The notes: generated from the sequence alone by a model not told the origin. Shown: positions 7,552 to 16,160, numbered from the stretch's first letter. The stretch: DNA of 37,425 nucleotides from Saprospiraceae bacterium UBA2329 (GCA_002344975.1 DDUV01000034.1:1-37425), one strand, 5' to 3'. Made by a program: numbers and translations.

Positions 7552-8076
7552 ATGACCTTGCAGGAATTCTTCGATATGCTGGGCGAAAACCCGGTTTATG
7601 TGCTCTTCTTTTTCTTTATGCTTCCGTTCACTGCCTTGCTGGCAGGCTGGTTGGGCAAAGGCGAGGGTCATATTTCCCCGTGGAAGTATTTGTACTCCGC
7701 GCTGATTTATCTGGCATGTGTGCCGGGCATTTTTGCGGTCACACTCAGCATTTACTTTTTTCTCTTTGAACGCCGCAGCATTCTCGATACCAACCTTTAT
7801 ACGCAGGTGTTGCCCATCGTTTCTATGTTGCTCACCTTGTTCCTGATTCGCAAAAACGTGAACTTGGACCGCATTCCCGGGTTCGACAAAATAGGCGGCC
7901 TGATCACCATGATTTCCGCCACCTTAGCCATCATGTGGTTCATAGATCGCACCCACATCTACGCCATCACCTTCCTGCCCTTCCATGTAGTGCTGCTCAT
8001 TTTTGCAGGCTTGTTGCTGCTCATCCGTTTTGGATGGTCGCGGTTCTTTGGTAGGTCGTCTTCGGCCGGTCGTTAA
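7552..8076 (+). CDS. uncharacterised multi-pass membrane protein
   Basis: 174 aa from the ATG at 7552; an in-frame TTG at 7516 would add an unconvincing 12-residue tail. Five hydrophobic spans can be seen: VYVLFFFFMLPFTALLAGWL, a second around YSALIYLACVPGIFAVTLSI, then VLPIVSMLLTLFLI, GGLITMISATLAIMWFI and FHVVLLIFAGLLLLIRF. Charged loops carry FERRSILDTN and RKNVNLDRIPGFDK. I do not recognise a family. It may be co-transcribed with rsgA (48-base gap, possible -7 TACCTTGC at 7512). Its stop overlaps the stop of the convergent lipoprotein gene in the shared tetranucleotide TTAA, leaving no room for a terminator between them. Confidence 0.75.
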   Translation: MTLQEFFDMLGENPVYVLFFFFMLPFTALLAGWLGKGEGHISPWKYLYSALIYLACVPGIFAVTLSIYFFLFERRSILDTNLYTQVLPIVSMLLTLFLIRKNVNLDRIPGFDKIGGLITMISATLAIMWFIDRTHIYAITFLPFHVVLLIFAGLLLLIRFGWSRFFGRSSSAGR

Positions 8077-9620
8077 CGCTTCTTACCCAATTTGGCCCCC
8101 AGTTGAACCTGAATTTTCTGGTTTGCCGATACTTTGATGGAATTGGCGCCTCCGTTGGTGGTAGAAAAGGCCGTGTTGACCAATATCCTGCGGGCCGATT
8201 TGATGCGGGCCAAGCGTTCCTCCGAGAAGGGAATGAGCGTGGATTTGGTGGAAACGCCGGTTGAAATCCCCTGTCCATTGACCGGAGCACCCTGAACAAC
8301 AAGCTGTTGCGTCTGGAAAAGTGAATCGAGTATTTGGTTGTTCTCATCCAAAAAATAGCCCTGTAACTCTACCGCCAAGGGCAATTCGTTTTTGGTAAAC
8401 AGCTTGAACTCGGCAAAGTCCACCTCGTTCAAATCCCCCAAGTTGATGTCAAAAGTATCCTGCGCTACAAAGCCGGAAGCCCGGCCGTACAAAGGCAGCT
8501 CTACCTCTACACGCACTTTGTAAAAGCCATCTTCACTGATAAAGCCCCGCGTTCCTTCACTTTGTGGCGCCGTTGCCGCGCTGATGTCATAATCTACTGC
8601 AACCGGGCCGGCCCCCAACACCACATCAATATTCGAGTTGCCCTTATTAAAAACAAAACTTCTTGTTTTCACCTGCCCTACCTCGTTGATGGAGGGATAT
8701 GGAAAATCTATGCCGTTGGTGATGTGCGGGCTTTGCAACGGAAGCACTTCGCCATTGACGGTAATGATATCAAAAACACGAACCAGAGAACGCGTCGGAA
8801 TACCGAAGGAGTTTTCAATGTGAAATGTAACCGTAGGGTCTTCAAAATACACATCGCCGCGCGTCCAGTTGTCAAAAAAGTCTATTTCTATCGTATCTCG
8901 GTTGCCGGCAAACTGATAGTTGGAAAGGCTCCCCTCGGCATAGCTGAATGTAAGATTTTGGATAGACACCAGGACGCTGGCCAAAGTATCGCTGATGCCG
9001 GAAGCGCGTATGGCTTCATATTCGATAAAAACAGAGTCAATATCCGACTCAATGATATAGCCTTCCACCGAGGCCGGAGAAAAAATATTAGTAGAGAACG
9101 GAGCATCTCCGGTACCGCTGTAGGGAGGCAGTGTCATCTGGAATCGCAGGGGCTGGCCGTTCTTTTTTACATCGGGAAAGGTGATGGTGGCATTAACGCT
9201 TTCCGGGTGGCGATTGGTCACATAATAGGTGAATGTGCCGGTTTTGCAGTCAATGCGATCCAAGGCCAAACCGCCTGGGGAAGAAAACGGCAGCGACATG
9301 CGTCGGCTTGTAATGGGAATAATCGGAAATTGAGCGAGCGTGTGTTCGATGGCGTCGAAAAAAAACTCGCTGGTTTGGGTGATTACATCGCCGCTGTAGT
9401 TGAAGCGCAAAGTGCCGTCGGGATCAATGGTGAGCGAAGAGTTCTCATATTTCCCCAAAATGTCGCCCAATGAAATACTGGTATTCACCAATGGAATGGC
9501 GTACTCAGCGGTGCCTGAAACCGAATCGAAGTCGGAAAAATCATCTAATTTGGAACAGGAAACGAACAAAAGGAGCGCTGCTGCTGCCGTGAGAAGAAAG
9601 AGTCGGAAAAAAGTATGCAT
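8073..9620 (-). CDS. large uncharacterised lipoprotein
   Basis: 515 aa from the ATG at 9620; the open frame continues 49 codons upstream but that extension is basic and lacks export features. A lipoprotein signal peptide ends LLLFVSC with Cys22. The mature protein is beta-rich and acidic, opening SKLDDFSDFDSVSGTAEYAIPLVNTSISLGDIL. Repeated segments of about 100 residues (e.g. TFTYYVTNRHPESVNATITF, VYFEDPTVTFHIENSFGIPT, FKLFTKNELPLAVELQGYFL) look like related beta-sandwich domains. This fits a widely distributed Bacteroidota lipoprotein type without assigned function; I recognise no catalytic motif. The divergent 9621-9894 spacer separates it from the next operon. Surface or outer-membrane location is inferred from the lipobox. 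Confidence 0.75.
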   Translation of the reverse strand: MHTFFRLFLLTAAAALLLFVSCSKLDDFSDFDSVSGTAEYAIPLVNTSISLGDILGKYENSSLTIDPDGTLRFNYSGDVITQTSEFFFDAIEHTLAQFPIIPITSRRMSLPFSSPGGLALDRIDCKTGTFTYYVTNRHPESVNATITFPDVKKNGQPLRFQMTLPPYSGTGDAPFSTNIFSPASVEGYIIESDIDSVFIEYEAIRASGISDTLASVLVSIQNLTFSYAEGSLSNYQFAGNRDTIEIDFFDNWTRGDVYFEDPTVTFHIENSFGIPTRSLVRVFDIITVNGEVLPLQSPHITNGIDFPYPSINEVGQVKTRSFVFNKGNSNIDVVLGAGPVAVDYDISAATAPQSEGTRGFISEDGFYKVRVEVELPLYGRASGFVAQDTFDINLGDLNEVDFAEFKLFTKNELPLAVELQGYFLDENNQILDSLFQTQQLVVQGAPVNGQGISTGVSTKSTLIPFSEERLARIKSARRILVNTAFSTTNGGANSIKVSANQKIQVQLGAKLGKKR

Positions 9621-9894
9621 GCCAATCGTTTTTGGGCTGAACAAGAAAATGTTGCGTCGTTGAGATAGAGGAGACAGTCGCTGTAATGAACGCCTCAAAA
9701 GTCGAAACAGGTGCAAATCTGTGCATTTTTTTGGAAAAATCCTGCATTTACGGGCCTTGGCAAACACAGCCTCATTTTTTTCAAAATCTTTAAAGTAAAA
9801 CCCCGGCTCGTTCGTCTTCCCCTTTGTGCGGCAAAATCATCAAGACCGATGCCGCCGAAAGACAAAGCATTTATTCACTTTAAATCACCTTCAC

Positions 9895-10158
9895 ATGAGG
9901 CGTTTCCCTTTTTTTCTGGCCCCTTTGCTGGGCATAGTGGCCTTGTTCTTCCTTATTAAAGTGTTGTTCGTGGCACTTGTGGGCTTAGCTGTTTTCGGAC
10001 TGGCATTCGCAACTGTGCGGGCCATAGCTGCACGGCGGTTTCACCATGCGTACTCCATGACGGCATCTTATCAGCGGCCCACGCCCTTAGACGGCATGTA
10101 CCGTGAGCAGGGCTTCGCGGCTGCCGCATCACAGCAGCGCATCGTCGAAATCATCTGA
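9895..10158 (+). CDS. small membrane protein upstream of hsp20
   Basis: 87 aa from the ATG at 9895. One long hydrophobic stretch (about residues 4-42: FFLAPLLGIVALFFLIKVLF followed by VALVGLAVFGLAFATV) makes one or two membrane spans. A cationic segment RAIAARRFHHAY and a polar Gln-rich tail ending QQRIVEII follow. I do not recognise the family. It is 59 bases before the His-rich Hsp20 on the same strand and shares the terminator at 10726-10762, so the two probably form an operon and may act together in envelope or metal stress; that link is inference. Confidence 0.65.
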   Translation: MRRFPFFLAPLLGIVALFFLIKVLFVALVGLAVFGLAFATVRAIAARRFHHAYSMTASYQRPTPLDGMYREQGFAAAASQQRIVEII

Positions 10159-10217
10159 TAATTTTTTTCAAAATGGGCGCAGCGGACTTACCCTGCCCCG
10201 CCAAAACCAATTGAATC

Positions 10218-10649
10218 ATGTGTTACAATCATCATCATGGAATGCACGGAGGCTGCGGATATGCCTCCAAAGGAATGGGACATCATGGCGGCCATTGGGC
10301 GCAACGCTATGCAGGCCAAGGGTTCCGGCCACCCGTCAATATTGAAGAGTTGGAAGACCGCTACGAAATACGGCTTGCCGCACCGGGGCGCAACAGTGCC
10401 GATTTTCAAGTCAAAGTACAGGCCGGCATATTGACCATCTCCGGCGGACGCCAGCACAACGAAGACGCGTCGGCTCCGCGTTGGGGTCGGCAGGAGTACC
10501 GCATGGAGTCGTTCGAGCGGCAATTTCAACTCAACGATAAAATTGACGCCGAGGGCATCACGGCAAGCTATACCGATGGCATTCTGGTAGTGACGCTGCC
10601 CAAGCACCCACATGCGCACACGCCGTTGAAAGACATTTTTGTTTCGTAA
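10218..10649 (+). CDS. Hsp20 (alpha-crystallin) family small heat shock protein with His/Gly-rich N-terminus
   Basis: 143 aa. The C-terminal 105 residues are an alpha-crystallin domain: PPVNIEELEDRYEIRLAAPG, DFQVKVQAGILTISG, ESFERQFQLNDKIDAEGITA, and the signature YTDGILVVTLPK. The tail IFV matches the I/V-x-I/V oligomerisation motif. Small heat shock proteins hold unfolding proteins for refolding by ATP-dependent chaperones. The N-terminal arm, residues 1-27, is unusual: a His/Gly/Cys-rich run (CYNHHHGMHGGCGYASKGMG, then HHGGHW) that looks like a metal-binding sequence, where typical Hsp20s carry a hydrophobic arm. It is followed by a strong terminator. The family call is firm; metal binding is inferred. 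Confidence 0.9.
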   Translation: MCYNHHHGMHGGCGYASKGMGHHGGHWAQRYAGQGFRPPVNIEELEDRYEIRLAAPGRNSADFQVKVQAGILTISGGRQHNEDASAPRWGRQEYRMESFERQFQLNDKIDAEGITASYTDGILVVTLPKHPHAHTPLKDIFVS

Positions 10650-10725
10650 AGGGAAGTTTTACGGCGTTGACGGGGAGGCTCGCTTCCTCCATAAAGCGGG
10701 CCGCAACCGGTCACGGGAATATTCA

Positions 10726-10762
10726 GGGGAGGCGCTCCGGCTTGGGGCGTCTCTCTTTTTTT
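10726..10762 (+). terminator. rho-independent terminator of hsp20
   Basis: Arms 10727-10738 (GGGAGGCGCTCC) and 10744-10755 (GGGGCGTCTCTC) can pair over 12 positions allowing G-U pairs. A 5-base loop separates them and a run of seven T follows (10756-10762). It ends only 5 bases before the stop of the convergent MoxR gene. Confidence 0.75.
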
Positions 10763-10767
10763 GTATT

Positions 10768-11691
10768 TTACCCTTCCCAGTCCTTCAGTGCTTCGAGGTC
10801 TTCGCGGGTTTTGGCCAACACAGAATAACTCGTTTGCAAGGTCTGCCGGTCCTGGGCAGAAAGTCGTTTGCCGGGAGCGAGCAGCGCAGGGTCGAATTGC
10901 AGTTTGCGCAGCAGCATGGCCCAATAAATCAGTTCGGCGGTAGCCGGCAATTTTTTCAGCTTGAGATTGCGGTCGCTGCGTATTTTTTCAAAATGAGCTA
11001 CGACGGGCTGCAATTGAGCCTGCTGAAAGCCCGCCACTTTGCTGTTCAGGATGAGCAACAAAGCCTCCGCATCGGGGAAGGGAATGTGGTAATACACCAC
11101 CCGGCGCAGGAAGGGGTCGGGCAGGTTTTTTTCAGAATTGGACGTGAGTACAATGATGGGGCGGTTTTCGGCGGTGGTGCGGAAAGATTTGCCGATTTCG
11201 GGCACCTGAAACTCCAGGTCCTCAATGGCGGCCAGCACGTCGTTGGGCAGGTCGCGGGGGGCTTTGTCCAACTCGTCGAGCAGCACCACATGCCGCTTGT
11301 CCGACTGAATAGCGGCTCCCAGTCCCTGGTACCGGACGAAGCGGCGCTCTATTTCGTCGGGGCTGAGTACTTCTTTGTTGTTTTGGGTGTATTGAAAATG
11401 ACTCAGTGCATCGTATTTGTAAAACAGGTCGTTGGCCGTTGCCGTCGTCTGGATGTTGACGACCAAAGGCTTACCCAATTGAAAAAACCATGCGATGTGG
11501 TAGGCCAATTGGGTTTTGCCGGTGCCGGGTTCGCCGGTGAGCAGAAGCGGCTGCCCCAGCGACAGCGCCACGTTGACGGCGTCGGTGAGCTGCTGCGAGG
11601 GCCGGTACAGTGCCGGGTTGTTGAGTTGTGTGTTCGGCTCGAAGGGTGGCAATTGACCCTGGCCTTCCGCTTTGTAGGCAAAGAAGCTCAT
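10768..11691 (-). CDS. MoxR family AAA+ ATPase
   Basis: 307 aa, cytoplasmic. Walker A GEPGTGKT (53-60), Walker B VVLLDE (135-140), sensor 1 Asn in VLTSNSEKN (about 185) and Arg-finger candidates in FLRRVVYY (about 195). These are the MoxR clade landmarks; residues 80-120 hold the typical insert before Walker B (DLFYKYDALSHFQY). MoxR ATPases remodel or mature partner proteins, classically von Willebrand A proteins. No VWA gene is next to it. Instead the next gene upstream on the same strand (gap 219 bases) encodes an iSTAND-like protein, a pairing known from predicted NTP-dependent conflict systems. The ATG at 11691 is the first good start. Confidence 0.9.
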   Translation of the reverse strand: MSFFAYKAEGQGQLPPFEPNTQLNNPALYRPSQQLTDAVNVALSLGQPLLLTGEPGTGKTQLAYHIAWFFQLGKPLVVNIQTTATANDLFYKYDALSHFQYTQNNKEVLSPDEIERRFVRYQGLGAAIQSDKRHVVLLDELDKAPRDLPNDVLAAIEDLEFQVPEIGKSFRTTAENRPIIVLTSNSEKNLPDPFLRRVVYYHIPFPDAEALLLILNSKVAGFQQAQLQPVVAHFEKIRSDRNLKLKKLPATAELIYWAMLLRKLQFDPALLAPGKRLSAQDRQTLQTSYSVLAKTREDLEALKDWEG

Positions 11692-11850
11692 GTTGGCTGT
11701 TTTTATCGTATTTATTTTGCATTTCTCATGGGCTGTTAGCTTATAGCTATTAGCCGCCAGCTTGATTTTCGAAGAAAGGAGAAAAATTCATTTTCAAAAG
11801 TGCGTTTATAAATTTCCCCATGTGGAAAATCTTCTTCCTTAAAAAAAACA

Positions 11851-11880
11851 ACCACGCCACGGCGTGGCAGCAGCTTGTGG
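11851..11880. repeat. CCACGCC/GGCGTGG repeat, copy A (core)
   Basis: ACCACGCC (11851-11858) and GGCGTGG (11861-11867), then CAGCTTG (11871-11877). The same core is at 14689-14716 and 37291-37316. Flanking DNA on the left (11741-11835) also resembles the flank of copy B, including TTTCCCC.n.TGGAAAA at 11814-11829 versus 14764-14780, but in a different order. Confidence 0.55.
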
Positions 11881-11910
11881 CTTTGAAAAAGATGCTACAT
11901 TTTTTTTTAC

Positions 11911-13005
11911 CTATCCCCCCTTTCCCGCGTGGGCAATTTTATAAATCAGCGCCTGAAAACGCTGTATGTCCGTCATGTCCAACAGCTTATCCTGTTGGAA
12001 TTTGGCCTGCTTTTCGGGCGACAACTCCGCCACGATGGCCTTCACCACGTCCTCAATCCGACTTTGGTTTTGCTCCCCTAAATCCCGAATCCAGTCTTCG
12101 AGCAGGGCAGAGGGCACCGGCACCAACTCCGAAATCAGGGTAGCGCGGTGCAGGTTTTCACCCACGATGCCGCCGATGTCTTCAAAAACCGCTTTTTCGG
12201 CGCCTTGCAAGGGTTGTACATGCACGTTGCGCAGGAAGATAACGAAAAAAAAGACGAAATGAGGCACATTGGCCGGCGTACCGGAAAACATGTCCATGAT
12301 CCAGGCGAGGTACTCCTTCATCAGGGCGGCATCCCAGCGGCCGGCGTTGAGGTCCAGCGCGGTGGCCACATACTCGTACTGGAGCTTGGGCAGGCCGGTT
12401 TGCAGGTACTCCTCGAAGGGCGTTTCGCTGTCGCCGAAGCCGAACCTGCGGCTGAAGTACTTTTTAAATTCCCGCTGCGAGTTGGCTAAGTTGCGCCCCA
12501 ACGGCAGGTCTTCTATTTTCATGCGGCGGCTGTCGGGGCGGCGCACATAGTGCATGGCGCCTACCTGCTCTTCCAATTCCTCGATGATGAGTTCATACAC
12601 CATGCGCTCGGCAAAGCTGTCGGGTTGTTGTGAAGGACAGGCCACGATGAAATAAAACTGAAAACGGTTGTTGCGCCCGGTAAACTCGTCGAAAGCCTTC
12701 CAGAAAGCGCGGGCCGGCGGTTCGCGGTCGCAGTTCACCAAGTGTATTTCACCCACATCCTGATCTATGGTCAGTTGGCGCACCAAACCTTCCAGAATAG
12801 AGGACTCTTCGAGCATTTCCAGCCCGTAGGCATCCTTGAGCTGGAGGCGCAGCCCGGCAATCTCCTTGTCCAACTGCCCGATCTGGGTTTCGTAAGCAAA
12901 GCGCTGGTTGGCATCAAAAGCAATGGCGTAGGCTTCCCGCAATTCGTTCTGACGGCGAATGGTGAGTTCCAATTGGTTTTTGATTCCTTCGGCAATGCTC
13001 GACAT
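11911..13005 (-). CDS. coiled-coil plus iSTAND-like protein paired with MoxR
   Basis: 364 aa from the ATG at 13005. The frame is open further upstream, but that part would overlap the flippase gene and reads as random. Residues 1-60 are a charged helical/coiled-coil segment (QLELTIRRQNELREAYAIAF, FAYETQIGQLDKEIAGLRLQ) like the N-terminal adaptors of STAND and CHAT proteins. Residues 84-140 carry GEIHLVNCDREPPARAFW and FYFIVACPSQQPDSFAERM. This resembles the inactive-STAND (iSTAND) P-loop-like module of predicted bacterial conflict systems: it has a strand-helix rhythm but no Walker A lysine. The C-terminal 170 residues are helical and unrecognised. It lies between a flippase gene and a MoxR ATPase on the same strand. 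The iSTAND call is inference from motif style and context. Confidence 0.55.
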   Translation of the reverse strand: MSSIAEGIKNQLELTIRRQNELREAYAIAFDANQRFAYETQIGQLDKEIAGLRLQLKDAYGLEMLEESSILEGLVRQLTIDQDVGEIHLVNCDREPPARAFWKAFDEFTGRNNRFQFYFIVACPSQQPDSFAERMVYELIIEELEEQVGAMHYVRRPDSRRMKIEDLPLGRNLANSQREFKKYFSRRFGFGDSETPFEEYLQTGLPKLQYEYVATALDLNAGRWDAALMKEYLAWIMDMFSGTPANVPHFVFFFVIFLRNVHVQPLQGAEKAVFEDIGGIVGENLHRATLISELVPVPSALLEDWIRDLGEQNQSRIEDVVKAIVAELSPEKQAKFQQDKLLDMTDIQRFQALIYKIAHAGKGG

Positions 13006-13070
13006 AACAACACTCTGATGAAACGAAGGGTAAAGATAGAAGTTTTTTGCAACTGTGGCCGCGCCTCCTC

Positions 13071-14567
13071 TCACCCTGCCTTCCGAAAATACCCCAGCTC
13101 CCGGCGCACGGTAAATCCGGCAAATGCCAGCAACAGCAGGGTTTTTATTGCCAAAGCCGACCAAAACCGCTCGCCGACCATATACTCTACCCCCATGCCG
13201 GCGGCCAACAAAGCCACTGCCAGGCCCATGTACAAGCCCATGCGCGCCACGGGGTAAGGAATCGGGTAATGCTTTTGCCCGGTGTACCAGGCCGCCAGCG
13301 CCATGAAGCCGTAGCAGGCCAGCGAGGCCCAGGCCGGCGCGTAGTAGCTCATCTCCGGGCGGGGAATGAACATGAAGTTGATGGCTAAGGTGATGCCCAT
13401 GCCGATGAGCGCGATGTAGCTGCCGAATTGCGTGCGGTCGGCCAATTTGAACCAGATGGAGAAGTTGTAATACAGCCCCAGAAACAGATTGGCCAACAAC
13501 AAAATGGGCACTACGCCGAGGGCTTCGCGGTAGTTTTTGCCCAGCAGGTGCTGTATGATGTCCATATAAAACACAATGCCGAGCAACGCCACGCAGCCCA
13601 CTAAGGTGAAGGCCAGAGCGGCCTGTCCATATACTTTTTTATCACTGGAACTGCCGGAATGCCGGAAGAAAAAAGGTTCGGCGGCGTAGTTGTAGGCTTG
13701 GGTGAAGAGGTTCATCATCACGGCAAATTTAGTAGCTGCCGCAAAAATGCCCGCCAGCGCCAGATTGTATTTTAAATCATTGGAAGCGAGGGATTTAATC
13801 ATCGGCACCCCCACCAATTGGTTGATGATGGCCGCCACTCCGGCAGGCACTAAGGGCAGGCTGTAAACGAGCATCTGTCGCCATAATTTTTTATCAAAAC
13901 CGCCGGCAAGCGCCCGCACATATTGCGGCAGGAAGTAGAGCAGCACCAAGCCGCTGGCCAGCAAATTGGCGATGAACACATAAGCCACCTTATTGTCGGA
14001 GCGCCATATATTTTGCGCCCAACCCTGACCTTGTTCTGCGAGGATGGGGAGCCATTCTAAAAAAAAGAAAATGAAGGCGATATTGACGGCGATGCTCCCT
14101 ATCTTCAACAAAGCAAACCGCAGCGGACGGCTCTCCAACCTCAGACGGGCAAAGGGAATGGCCGTGAGCGTATCGGCTGCCACGATGAGTACAAACCACA
14201 GAATATAGTCGGGGCGCCCCTCGTAATGCAGCGCGCCGGCAATGGGTTGCAGCAACAGCGAGGCAAGCACCGCAAAGGCTGCCGTAGTGAACAGCAGCGA
14301 TACCGAGGCCGTGGAAAAAGCCCGATGCAGGTCTTCCTTTTGGCGGCCAAACCGAAAAAATGCCGTTTCCATGCGGTAGGTGGTAAACACCAGCAACAGC
14401 GCAATCCAAAAGTAGAGATCGTTGATCTGTCCGTACTCGCCCGGCGCATCGGCGAAAGCCCGGCGGGTGAAATAAGGCGTCAGCAGAATCCAGTTGACCA
14501 AGCGCGTCAGGATGCTGCTCAACCCGTAAATGGCGGTTTCTCCGGCTAATTTTTTCAGTACAGACAT
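13071..14567 (-). CDS. oligosaccharide/lipopolysaccharide flippase (Wzx-like, MOP superfamily)
   Basis: 498 aa. The N-terminus LKKLAGETAIYGLSSILTRL is the classic start of polysaccharide flippases, followed by about 14 hydrophobic segments along the full length. These include LYFWIALLLVFTTYRMETAF, FVLIVAADTLTAIPFARLRL, VAYVFIANLLASGLVLLYFL and SLPLVPAGVAAIINQLVG. Such proteins move lipid-linked glycans across the inner membrane. No glycosyltransferases lie nearby, so the substrate is unknown. It starts at the ATG at 14567 and is transcribed toward the iSTAND-like and MoxR genes (gap 65 bases), so an operon is possible though functionally unexplained. Confidence 0.88.
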   Translation of the reverse strand: MSVLKKLAGETAIYGLSSILTRLVNWILLTPYFTRRAFADAPGEYGQINDLYFWIALLLVFTTYRMETAFFRFGRQKEDLHRAFSTASVSLLFTTAAFAVLASLLLQPIAGALHYEGRPDYILWFVLIVAADTLTAIPFARLRLESRPLRFALLKIGSIAVNIAFIFFFLEWLPILAEQGQGWAQNIWRSDNKVAYVFIANLLASGLVLLYFLPQYVRALAGGFDKKLWRQMLVYSLPLVPAGVAAIINQLVGVPMIKSLASNDLKYNLALAGIFAAATKFAVMMNLFTQAYNYAAEPFFFRHSGSSSDKKVYGQAALAFTLVGCVALLGIVFYMDIIQHLLGKNYREALGVVPILLLANLFLGLYYNFSIWFKLADRTQFGSYIALIGMGITLAINFMFIPRPEMSYYAPAWASLACYGFMALAAWYTGQKHYPIPYPVARMGLYMGLAVALLAAGMGVEYMVGERFWSALAIKTLLLLAFAGFTVRRELGYFRKAG

Positions 14568-14968
14568 GTTACAAGGTGCTGATGATTCGAGGTGCTAATA
14601 CATTGATTGCCAATTCCGATGTTTCGTAAATCGCGTAAATTGAGTATTGTGAATATTCAGTCGCTTTCCCCAAAAGCCATGAGCCGCGACCACGCCACAG
14701 GCGTGGTACGAGCTTGATTTCCCAAAATGGAATAGGGACTTTTTTCAAGATGAGATTTTGAAATTTCCCCAAATGGAAAACCTAATTCCTGAACGAGAAA
14801 ACAAACTCATAGCTCGTGACTCATAGCTCGTAGCTTTTAGATAGCCGCTGAATAGTACCGAAGTATCTACGAAGCTGCAATTTTAAGAAGAAAGCGGCAC
14901 GGGCATAGGAAATAGTGGTATTTTCACCGCTCGAATTTTTATGAGATAAAATTACACGCTATCGTACT
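14568..14968. other. 401-base divergent intergenic region without a gene
   Basis: No credible ORF or RNA gene. It holds repeat copy B (14681-14790), short direct repeats CATAGCTCGT (14821-14849 region, twice) and AT-rich DNA. Promoters for the divergent flippase and M42 genes must be here, but I cannot place a convincing TAnnTTTG. Confidence 0.6.
14681..14790. repeat. CCACGCC/GGCGTGG repeat, copy B (longest)
   Basis: GACCACGCC then GGCGTGG, GAGCTTG and TTTCCCAAAATGGAA in order (14688-14732). It continues through TTTTTTCAAGATGAG to TTTCCCCAAATGGAAAA (14764-14780). Copy C at 37283-37357 matches the first about 65 bases with few changes. The inverted CCACGCC/GGCGTGG could form a short hairpin. 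Confidence 0.6.
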
Positions 14969-16051
14969 ATGATTGACACCGCACTCCTGAAAAAGATATG
15001 CGAAACCCCCGGAGCGCCGGGTTTCGAGCAGCGCGTCCGCGAATTGGTCGTCCGCGAAGTCCGCCCTCTGGCCGATGAGTTGAGTATTGACAACATGGGC
15101 AACGTCATTGCCGTCAAACGGGGCACGGCGCGCAAAAAAATTATGGTGGCCGCCCACATGGACGAAATTTCGTTCATCATCACGCACATTGACGAAGACG
15201 GCTTCCTGCGCTTTCACCCCCTCGGCGGATTCGATCCCAAAACACTCACTTCACAGCGCGTCATCGTGCATGGCCGCCGGGACATCATCGGCGTCATGGG
15301 GTCCAAGCCCATACACCTGATGAAGCCGGAGGAACGTACCAAGTCGGTGCCCATCAACGAATATTTTATTGATACCGGCATGAGCAAAGCCGAGGTGGCG
15401 GAAATTGTCTCCGTAGGCGATCCGGTGACCCGCGAGCGCGAACTCATCGAAATGGGCGAGTGCGTCAACAGCAAATCTATTGACAATCGGGTGTCGGTTT
15501 TTATCCTCATCGAAGCGTTGCGGGCCTTGCAGGGCAAGCAGTTGCCTTACGATGTGTATGCCGTGTTTACCGTACAGGAGGAGGTCGGCATCCGGGGTGC
15601 TATTTCGGCGGCTCACCTCATTGATCCCGATTTCGGCCTCGGCCTCGACGTCACCATCGCCTTTGATGTGCCGGGCGCGCAGCCGCACGAAATGGTGACC
15701 CGCTTAGGCAAAGGCGCCGCCATCAAAATATTGGACGGCTCGGTGATTTGTGATTATCGCATGGTCAATTTCCTGAAAAAATTAGCAAGCGACCACGACA
15801 TTCCTTGGCAATTGGAAATTCTGCCCGCAGGCGGCACCGACACGGCGGGGGTGCAGCGCTCGGGCAAAAAGGGCGCCATTGCAGGGGCCATTTCCATCCC
15901 GCTGCGCCATATCCACCAAACCATCGAACTGGCCCACAAACGCGACATCCGCAATTGTATTGATCTGCTGACGCTGGCTTTGGAAAAAATGGATCAGCAC
16001 CACTGGGGTTTCGGGCCGGAGGGCGCCGGCGGCAGCGAAGATTGGATGTGA
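14969..16051 (+). CDS. M42 family metallopeptidase (glutamyl/leucyl-type aminopeptidase)
   Basis: 360 aa, cytoplasmic. It carries the dinuclear-metal ligands of M42: H and D in MVAAHMDE (about 60-66), the Asp in KSIDNRVS (about 171-178), the catalytic Glu pair in VQEEVGIRGA (about 205), the Asp in AFDVPGAQP (about 231) and the His in RHIHQTIE (about 315). M42 enzymes form large tetrahedral assemblies that trim peptides from the N-terminus. The start MIDTALLKKICETPGAPGFE is the standard N-terminus of the family. The gene lies alone between repeat copy B and the xanthine dehydrogenase operon. The 147-base gap to xdhA includes a candidate promoter for xdhA, so they are probably separate units. 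Confidence 0.92.
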   Translation: MIDTALLKKICETPGAPGFEQRVRELVVREVRPLADELSIDNMGNVIAVKRGTARKKIMVAAHMDEISFIITHIDEDGFLRFHPLGGFDPKTLTSQRVIVHGRRDIIGVMGSKPIHLMKPEERTKSVPINEYFIDTGMSKAEVAEIVSVGDPVTRERELIEMGECVNSKSIDNRVSVFILIEALRALQGKQLPYDVYAVFTVQEEVGIRGAISAAHLIDPDFGLGLDVTIAFDVPGAQPHEMVTRLGKGAAIKILDGSVICDYRMVNFLKKLASDHDIPWQLEILPAGGTDTAGVQRSGKKGAIAGAISIPLRHIHQTIELAHKRDIRNCIDLLTLALEKMDQHHWGFGPEGAGGSEDWM

Positions 16052-16152
16052 TCAAAAGGTAGAACACGACTTATTTGGCAGTGACCAATGTGTGTATGAT
16101 AAAACGTCTGCCCATCCCTTTTTCATCCTGACAAAAATATCCCGTCATTGCA

Positions 16153-16160
16153 TATCTTTG
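16153..16160 (+). promoter_or_regulatory. candidate -7 element for the xdh operon
   Basis: TATCTTTG matches the Bacteroidota -7 consensus TAnnTTTG, 39 bases before the xdhA start codon at 16199. I see no clear TTG at the -33 position, so this is tentative. Confidence 0.4.

Noticed and set aside
10639..11739. 366-codon open frame on the + strand
   Set aside because: Antisense of the MoxR gene; it also runs through the hsp20 terminator.
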